Source: Coptis chinensis (taxonomy: Eukaryota > Streptophyta > Magnoliopsida > Ranunculales > Ranunculaceae). From it: a stretch of 64,000 nt of DNA. The stretch covers positions 106,235,001 through 106,299,000 of the forward strand of contig CM027380.1 of the NCBI GenBank assembly GCA_015680905.1, in the 5' to 3' direction. The translations under genes were made by a program, and so were the position numbers. Below, one piece after another: positions 57,878 to 64,000 of this stretch. The notes beneath the pieces are model-generated. The model worked only from the letters and a program-made list of their open reading frames with translations, made no database searches and was not told the DNA's origin. How positions within the stretch are numbered: the stretch's first letter is position 1; the number at the start of each line of letters is the position of its first letter.

Positions 57878-58734
57878 GTTTGCGTGGTAGCAAATTTCTT
57901 TGGTCTCAAGCAGCTGAGGAGAGTTTTCAAGTTCTCAAGACTAAACTAATTTCAGCATCGATTCTTAGACTTTCGGATTTCTCTTCTCCTTTAGAAGTGA
58001 GTATTGATGCTTCAAAAGTTGGTATTGGTGTAGTTCTTAGCCAGGGTGCTCATCCAGTTGCATATTTTAGTGAGAAGCTGACAAGTGTGAAACATAATTA
58101 CAGTGTTTATGAGTTGGAGTTCTATGCAGTTGTTCAGACTCTCAAGCATTGGAGTCACTATTTGATCTACTCGGAGTTTATTTTATATTCTGACCATGAT
58201 GTCCTCAAACACATTGGTAATCAGGATAATGTTAGTGCTAGACAATTGTGTTGGTTCAATTATTTGCAAGACTTTATTATTGTGTTACGTCACAAATCAG
58301 GAGTTCAAAACCATGTGGTTGATACACTTAGTAGGCATTCTTTATTATTGGTATCATTGTGCACTATTATATTGGGGTTTGATTCCTTCCATGCTCTTTA
58401 TCTGACTAATGCCTATTTTGCTCCTACATTGAGTGCCATCCAGGAAGATCAGTTATCTGCCTTCTATTTATAGGACGGTTTTTTGTTTAGGGGTAAGCGC
58501 CTTTATGTTTCTGACAATAGCCTCCGTCTACATCTCCTTACTGATTTACATAATGAGGGACATTTTGGCTATGACAATAGCCTCTTTGTTTAAGCCCGGT
58601 TATGTTTACATAATGTTTACTTGACAGACTACTGATGTTGTCAATGTTACACAATTATTCTTCTGTGATATTTACCGTTTGCATGGCTTACCAGATTCCA
58701 TTGTTTCTGATCGTGATACACTACACCATAACAG

Positions 58735-59105
58735 GCTATTTGCAACGGCAAAAAACCGTTGCTAATAATTTTCGCAACGCTTTTTAAGCGTTGCAAATAT
58801 GGCGTGGGTAAAGTGTTGGAAATATTTGCAACGGTTAATAAGCGTTGCAAACAGAATTTTGCAACGGTTATTAACCGTTGCAAACAGAAATTTCCAACGC
58901 TTATTAACCGTTGCAGTCATGATTTGCAACACTTTTTATAACTAGTGCGTAGTCAAATTTAAAACCTTTGCAACGCTTTCTAAGCGTTAGTAATTTGTTA
59001 AAAATATTACCAACGGTTCTTAAGCGTTGCAAAATTGTTAGTTAATTTAAAAAAAAATTAATTTAAAAGTCGTTTGTAACGGTTATAAACCGTTGCTAAT
59101 GTGTT
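58735..59105. repeat. Left subterminal repeat array of the CACTA element
   Basis: At least twelve copies of GCAACGGTTA, GCAACGCTT and their reverse complements (AACCGTTGC, AAGCGTTGC) occur, several as perfect palindromes such as GCAACGGTTATTAACCGTTGC with one central base. The same words recur at the right end. Confidence 0.85.
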
Positions 59106-59387
59106 GCTGATTAAAAAATAATAATTTCTCATATTTTGTAGCGAGACCATCTAAACCTACAAAAAATGAATGGCATCCACAATTTTGTGTCACTGAATAC
59201 CCATAAAATTGAAAATTTAAATAACCTACAAAGAATTAAATTTAATAACATTTGAAATAACAAGAAAGAACATAAATCAAGGTGAGGCTTGACCGGTCTT
59301 TCCTCCCAGTAAAATAGGGTAGAACTACATGCCATGACAATGCAAATGGTCAAGACAGAAATCTGTATTCTCCTGCTTATACTTCCT

Positions 59388-60086
59388 TTAAGAAGAGCAA
59401 CAGCTAGTCTTTTGTCCAACAGGTTGTCCTCGGATCTGAACAGTAGGAGGCCTAGCATTGTTCAACCCTGGTTGACTTGCCATTCTGGAAAGCAATTAGA
59501 AATTCATAATCATAAATATACAGAGACATTGTTACAAACAAATTTATGTGGCTATAATAGTATTATTTATCATTGAGGAAACACATGGTCGACTTAAAAC
59601 ACTTACTACCACACTTACTAGAACTGCAATGTGATTTATTTACATTGAATTAGTACTCCGAACAAGTAAATTCATCAACAAATTGAATTGTAAACAAAAA
59701 CAACAGTTGACCATTTGCCATGATTATTGTCTACCACATCCCAGATTCCCAGGTCTCATCGGAAATATCATATGTCTACTTTGCTTGCAAGACCAGGATG
59801 GAGATCTTCTCAAAAGTCAATCATTTTTTTTTTCTAAGAAAAATAATTTTAAATTAATGAAAAATCCACAAAAGCATCGTATCTAGTAGTGAAACCCAAA
59901 ACTCTGAGAATGAGTAATGTAGATTAGCCCTTCAGTTAAACATTCATCCTCAAATATAAAAATTCAAAGGAAAATAAGTACCTGGTTCTTGATCTCAGCA
60001 GCCATGGCCATAAAAGCTTGTTCTACATTTGTAGAACTTTTGGCACTAGTTTCCATGAATGGAATTCCAATTTCATCAGCAAAAGC
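59388..60086 (-). pseudogene. Captured RAB1/RABD GTPase, last two coding exons
   Basis: Exon at 60086-59982 encodes [35 protein letters not shown], the G5 box (ETSAK) and following helix of RAB1-class GTPases, which act in ER-to-Golgi traffic. Exon at 59484-59388 encodes MASQPGLNNARPPTVQIRGQ and the C-terminal di-cysteine prenylation signal SCCSS followed by a stop. An intron with GT..AG borders separates them. Compared with family members, one extra C at the end of the first exon (AACCAG where AACAG is expected) would put the second exon out of frame. The GTP-binding N-terminal two-thirds are not present. RAB 3' UTR-like sequence follows to about 59130. Confidence 0.85.
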
Positions 60087-60233
60087 CTAAACACGTATAA
60101 GAATAGATGTTATGGATGACTTCTTTACACTATTAATATTCTAAACTGCAGTCAATTTATTTGTTCAAGGTTGTTATTATACCATATGCTAACAAACGGC
60201 TCAATTTTACTGAAATAAGGAAGTCCAGTTTAC

Positions 60234-60325
60234 CTGAATCAAGTAAGCTTCAATAACGCGTGAAGAAATGAGAGAATGGTTGTATCCCCTTGCATCAATA
60301 ATTTCCAAATTGTTAATCTTGATGC
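60234..60325 (-). pseudogene. Captured exon, probably of an ABC1-family kinase
   Basis: A single 92-nt exon with an AG acceptor (TTCTAACAG) and a GT donor (TTCAG|GTAAAC) encodes IKINNLEIIDARGYNHSLIS SRVIEAYLIQ. The pattern VPGIKIN..E.ID..G......S..IEAYLIQ precedes the catalytic GFFHADPHPGN motif in ABC1/ADCK-type kinases of plastids and mitochondria. Only this exon is present. The identification rests on one short block. Confidence 0.55.
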
Positions 60326-60542
60326 CTGTTAGAAGATTTGCCAATAAGGAATACTGTTGGTGCCAGCAAAAAGTTCAAAATCAACACAAACAATGGAAAA
60401 ACCATTGAAACTTAATTTTTATAATCATGTTGTACATGTGTTGCAACAAGCACACAACAAGAACACTAACAAACAGGTATATAGTTTTGAGAAAGAAACC
60501 TGGAACTACTCCAAGGTTAAAACCTTTGTGGCAGTATAATCC

Positions 60543-60699
60543 CATGAGCATGAGGGTGCTACTGATCAAGAGGGAGCTGATGCCGAACACGAGGGGGCTG
60601 CTGAGATTTCTAGTGCTGCCGAACATGAGAGGGCTGCTGAAGAACATGAGGGGGCTGCTGCTGAACATGAGAATTCAGTACAAACACGGGAATTCTAAA
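60543..60699 (+). repeat. Acidic coding-like repeat, EHEGAA type
   Basis: About six imperfect units of GAACATGAGGGGGCTGCTGA occur in 120 bp. One plus-strand frame reads AEHEGAAEISSAAEHERAAE and EHEGAAAEHENS before a stop at 60697-60699. It may be a piece of another captured gene on the opposite strand, or a local minisatellite. No protein family was recognised. Confidence 0.55.
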
Positions 60700-61735
60700 A
60701 TAAGACAAATACAATTATAAGAAAATACTGATTTCTTTGAATTTATCCCAAGCATAAGAGATCTCGGACCTGCCATATAAGGTATTAGTCCACAATTCCA
60801 TCATCTATGATGTTTTGCTCTTTTCATCTTCCCCGACTTAGATATTTCACATTCACTCAACTCCGAGATCCCCAACAAAATTGTGTTTGTTTCAGCTGAG
60901 ATAATTCTGTCTAGTGTCTGTCTACTGATGAATTTTCTCAAACTATTGTTATATTGTTTCTCTGCTACTAGATTGTGAAGACCAACTCCTGATTATAATA
61001 GGACAAACAACACTCTAAATTTGGTTTCATATCTCTACATAGTTGTGGAGAAGGAAAAATATGTTACTCCAAAAGGAAGACTTCTCTGAAACTTCATTCC
61101 TCTGTCATAATTTAAGGGTCTTGGATGAAGAGAACTAAAGAGATCTCAAAGACCATTGGTATACGGCACATAGTTATGAAGTACAACTTTATCATGGAGG
61201 GAAAGTCATGGAAGCTGCAAAGTCAGTCAATCATATTAATTACTTTCAGGACTCTGCCTACAAAACAAAAGTTTCTATTTTCTGTAACTCGTGTACAGGT
61301 ATGCATACAAATGCCAAACATGTTTGTCCTTCTACGTGTCTCAGATGAGAAATTTATGATTAGGACTGTCTCATATCCTAAGAATTTAAATAGTTATAAT
61401 GGTTCAAGGCATCCTAACTCACAAGATACGATTTGCATAACGTGAAGAAGAACAAAACAACTAGATCAAAATCACAACGTAAAAGCAAATAGTCCAGGAG
61501 AAAGCAGATAGAGAAAATAAATACATAAATCCTCCAGAAGAAGACCTTGAGATATGATGCGACCTTAAACGAAGAAAAAGTAATATACAGAGTTGTACTG
61601 CCTTAAAATGATCGAATGAAATCAATTTGTGGATGTTTTTCAGGATAAAATTTGTAAAATTTTCACAATTCATAAACTTGGAGAGTTTAAACTACTAGCA
61701 AAACAGGTTAGTTATCCTCCCAAAAGATAACTTAC
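60700..61735. other. CACTA interior of unknown origin
   Basis: No recognisable exon on either strand. It may be intron and flank sequence carried along with the ATG3 or ABC1-like pieces. A frame at 61125-61445 has no known motif. Confidence 0.4.
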
Positions 61736-63424
61736 GTGATGCTAACATCATATGTTCGCGTGCGGAGAATGTTGTCGTCATCAGGTTCATGAGCCACAAG
61801 ATAGGTAGATTGAAAAGTTGCCTGCACCAATTAGAAAGCATGTGCTCAGAATATAAATTTTAAATGTTCATATCAGACACACAATCTTCAAAACTACCTC
61901 TTCAGCACACCCTATATACGTTCACCCACTTTTTCCTTTACGGGGGGAAAAGAATGAGTGCAATGTCAAAGGTCTTAATTAAGATATATAAGAATGTCCT
62001 CACTTTTCCTTGTTTTGTTTCTTTTAGTTAGGATCCCTTGGGCAATTGGTTATATATTGTTTGACATCTACAAGAATGGGACATCACAAGAACTGACCAG
62101 GAGTCTGGCACATCACACATCGATCTTACTAGGGGGCTTCTTGAAAAAGGATATCCTAAACTAGACCTGGCCTACACAAACATATTTCACTCTTTCAAAC
62201 TAATTATTTTTATATATACAGCATTTCACATTGTCAGTATACATCAATCCAAATTCATAACTTCAAAGATACATCTCTACCTTATTTTCATTAATTGAGG
62301 TAAAGTATCAGCAAACAGTTCACTTAAAGTCGGTCACTGGAGACATTAGCATCAATAAACTCAGAACTTCTTAAAACTATTCAAACTCTACAAAAAAAAT
62401 TCTCCGTTTAAATGTTCCAACATAGAGTTCTAGTGGAGGTTCAAAGAACGGGACAACAAAGTGAGGCTCATAACAGACATGAGCAGAGAGGAGAGTACAT
62501 ATACTCAAAAATATGGTCATGTGGTAAGTGGAATAACAAAAAGGTTCTGACAATCAACCCAATAATTAAACAAATCTATAACAAATATCACAACATATAG
62601 TAGGGTAACACACTTATCAACAGACATGTATAACAGGTATGACTTACCTCATCTGTCTCAATAAGGTTGTCGGGTTCTTCATACCCTAGGATGTCAGGTA
62701 TATCTTCTTCTTCTTCACCACCAAAGTATGATGACATTGACTGAATGGTCTTGCTCTTACTAATTTCAAGAGTCTCCATGGACGGTAAATTCTCCTTGTC
62801 ACATTTAGTTTCTAAATAAAAGAAAAAATACCATTCAGAAGTTCATACAATAAAGACATTGCATTTCCACAATATTTCACATCAACTTAAAAAAAAACCT
62901 TTTGGCTTCCCATGTGTTGCCAGCCAACCATCATTCTCTTCATTATCGATAAGAACTTCCCCTCGTGCAGCTTCATATTCTTCCTCTATAGATGCAACTC
63001 TTCATAAACAAGGCACTGAAACACAAGTGCCACGTATAACTACATGAGACCAGAGTCACACAATCATTATATTATATAGTATATACTAGTATAATTGTAA
63101 ACTCACCGTTTCTAGTAATCAAATACTGCTTCTCAACTGGTAAGTAAGATTTCCTCTTGCTTGGCTCACCTGACTCCCTGTTGCAAGATAACATACCATT
63201 AGACAACGATGACGCGTGTGTAAATATCGATAAAAGTTAAAACTTTAGAGTGAAAAAATTTACCAGGACCACGTGGGGCATTTAGAAACGAGATTATCAC
63301 CAGCGATGATAAATTCAGCGATGATGAGAACACCTTTTTCTTTGAATGCTGATACTGTACGAGGACCTGTTATCCTTTCTACTGTTCCTTTAAAAGCTTC
63401 GTGAATCTTTTGCGTTAATACCAT
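61736..63424 (-). pseudogene. Captured 5' part of the ATG3 autophagy E2 gene (exons 1-5)
   Basis: ATG3 is the E2-like enzyme that passes ATG8 to phosphatidylethanolamine in autophagy. Exons on the minus strand: 63424-63264 (MVLTQKIHEAFKGTVERITG), 63177-63107 (KRKSYLPVEKQYLITRN), 63015-62899 (EEYEAARGEVLIDNEENDGW), 62811-62648 (IQSMSSYFGGEEEEDIPDIL) and 61821-61736 (ATFQSTYLVAHEPDDDNILR). All borders are GT..AG and phases agree, covering about 199 of roughly 313 codons. The catalytic Cys region (HPCRHG) is not captured. A TGA at 63004-63002 replaces an Arg codon at the LRRA position, so the copy cannot make the N-terminal domain intact. Native-looking leader sequence with a GA-rich tract reaches about 63640, so a promoter may have been captured too. 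Confidence 0.9.
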
Positions 63425-63654
63425 CTCTTCTTCGGTTGTTGAAATTCGGAACAGGATCGATTGATTCATTGATTGCGGAGTGCAAAACACGGAAGAGAGT
63501 TTAGGAAAATTAGTTTTGAGGAGCGGATGATTTTAGGGATCTTGAAATTGAAATGCGGCGGTGAGAGAGAGGAGAGAGAGAGAGAAAGAAAGTTATGTTT
63601 TATATTTCGATTTTTTTGGTTTCCCTATTTCGCGAAATTTTCAAGTTATTAATT

Positions 63655-63810
63655 TGTAACACTTTTCCAACGCTTTTGAAACGTTAGCAATTAATTCCGG
63701 AAATTCACTCAAATAAAGCAACGCTTTACAACATTGCCAACGCTTATTTAACGTTGGAAACTTACTAACGGTAAATAACCGTTGCAAATCAAAAAAGGTG
63801 TGTGTTGCAA
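63655..63810. repeat. Right subterminal repeat array of the CACTA element
   Basis: Fewer copies of the CCAACGCTT, AACGTTGG and AACCGTTGC words than on the left, in mixed orientation, ending 20 bp from the terminus. This array directly adjoins the 5' side of the captured ATG3 piece. Confidence 0.8.
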
Positions 63811-64000
63811 ATATCCTATTATGGTGTAGTGATACTCGCTTTCTTAGTCACTTTTGGTGTTCTTTCTGGAAACTGTTGCATACTGATTTGGAATTTATTA
63901 GTGTCTATCATCCACAGACTAATGGATGTCGAGGTCGTTAACCATTCTCTAGCTATGTAAATGATTGCATAGTTTGGTTGGTACTAAGGTGAAACAGTGT

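Larger units (their letters stand above)
58719..63831 (-). mobile_element. CACTA (En/Spm) transposon carrying host gene fragments
   Basis: Terminal inverted repeats begin CACTACACCATAACAGGCTA on the left and CACTACACCATAATAGGATA read from the right. A 3-bp target duplication ATA lies at 58716-58718 and 63832-63834. Both are hallmarks of CACTA elements. Subterminal regions are packed with GCAACGGTTAATAAGCGTTG-type words in both orientations, the usual binding-site array for the element's own proteins. No TPase or TnpA-like frame is seen in 5.1 kb, so it is non-autonomous. The interior holds minus-strand pieces of ATG3, an ABC1-like kinase and a RAB GTPase. The element inserted into gypsy integrase sequence and is therefore younger than that element. 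Confidence 0.9.
53667..64000 (+). mobile_element. Ty3/gypsy LTR retrotransposon, decayed, with two insertions
   Basis: The 5' LTR is at 53667-53968 and is followed by a tRNA-Met-type primer-binding site (TTGGTATCAGAATCA at 53973). Gag follows from about 54000 (ELIDWIGTVEEVMEFKEVPD), with a CCHC knuckle near 54890 (CFRCGEVGHYANRC). A protease region lies near 55130-55460. Reverse transcriptase spans about 55806-56474 ([26 protein letters not shown]). RNase H lies at about 57883-58400 and the start of integrase at about 58490-58715. Integrase sequence (VYHPQTNG) resumes at 63835 and runs out of the window. A solo LTR and a CACTA transposon sit inside it. It carries several breaks of its own and looks inactive. 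The RT and gag phrases and the primer site suggest a chromovirus-like lineage; this was not resolved. Confidence 0.9.

Noticed and set aside
58647-58941. Frames with repeated QRLITVAKFCLQRL or NRCKQKFPTLINRC
   Set aside because: The peptides arise from the GCAACG/CGTTGC subterminal repeats of the CACTA element.

Overview
This is nuclear DNA from a flowering plant, most likely a eudicot. It is AT-rich, its genes have introns with GT..AG borders, and it carries an ABI3/VP1-type seed transcription factor, a LONGIFOLIA/TRM-type cytoskeletal protein, plant F-box proteins and several layers of plant transposons. No tRNA, rRNA, CRISPR array or bacterial-style operon was seen. Everything here was read by eye; no search or alignment program was run.

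Layout. 1-9.4 kb: gene-poor DNA with small non-autonomous DNA transposons (two MITEs with clean target-site duplications), short tandem repeats and unrecognised duplicated fragments. 9.4-15.4 kb: an apparently intact ABI3 orthologue (6 exons, 716 residues), with several upstream ORFs before its start codon and a 1.7 kb intron 4 holding a repeated 16-base composite motif. 15.4-18.4 kb: intergenic, with a tRNA-derived SINE. 18.4-22.6 kb: an apparently intact TRM/LONGIFOLIA-like gene (994 residues). 24.0-37.6 kb: an FKBP gene fragment, a decayed Ty1/copia element, and a LINE ORF1 that was split by a 6.3 kb non-coding LTR element (LARD-like), itself carrying tandem repeats and a nested insertion. 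37.6-45.2 kb: a duplicated F-box unit, one copy a pseudogene and one with an open frame, on either side of a broken ETO1-like gene. 45.2-53.6 kb: gene fragments (LINE, GDSL lipase, F-box), a solo LTR, a TRIM element carrying a MITE, and a hAT deletion derivative. 53.6-64.0 kb: a decayed Ty3/gypsy element that received a solo-LTR insertion and a 5.1 kb CACTA transposon.

Most notable object: the CACTA element at 58719-63831 (3-bp target duplication, subterminal repeats, no transposase seen). It carries pieces of three host genes on one strand: the first five exons of the autophagy E2 enzyme ATG3, one exon that looks like an ABC1-family kinase, and the last two coding exons of a RAB1/RABD GTPase. 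It is a Pack-CACTA-like gene-shuffling element.

Only three loci look like functional host protein genes: ABI3, the TRM-like gene and the F-box gene at 43.7 kb. They do not form a pathway; they sit in a TE-rich landscape.
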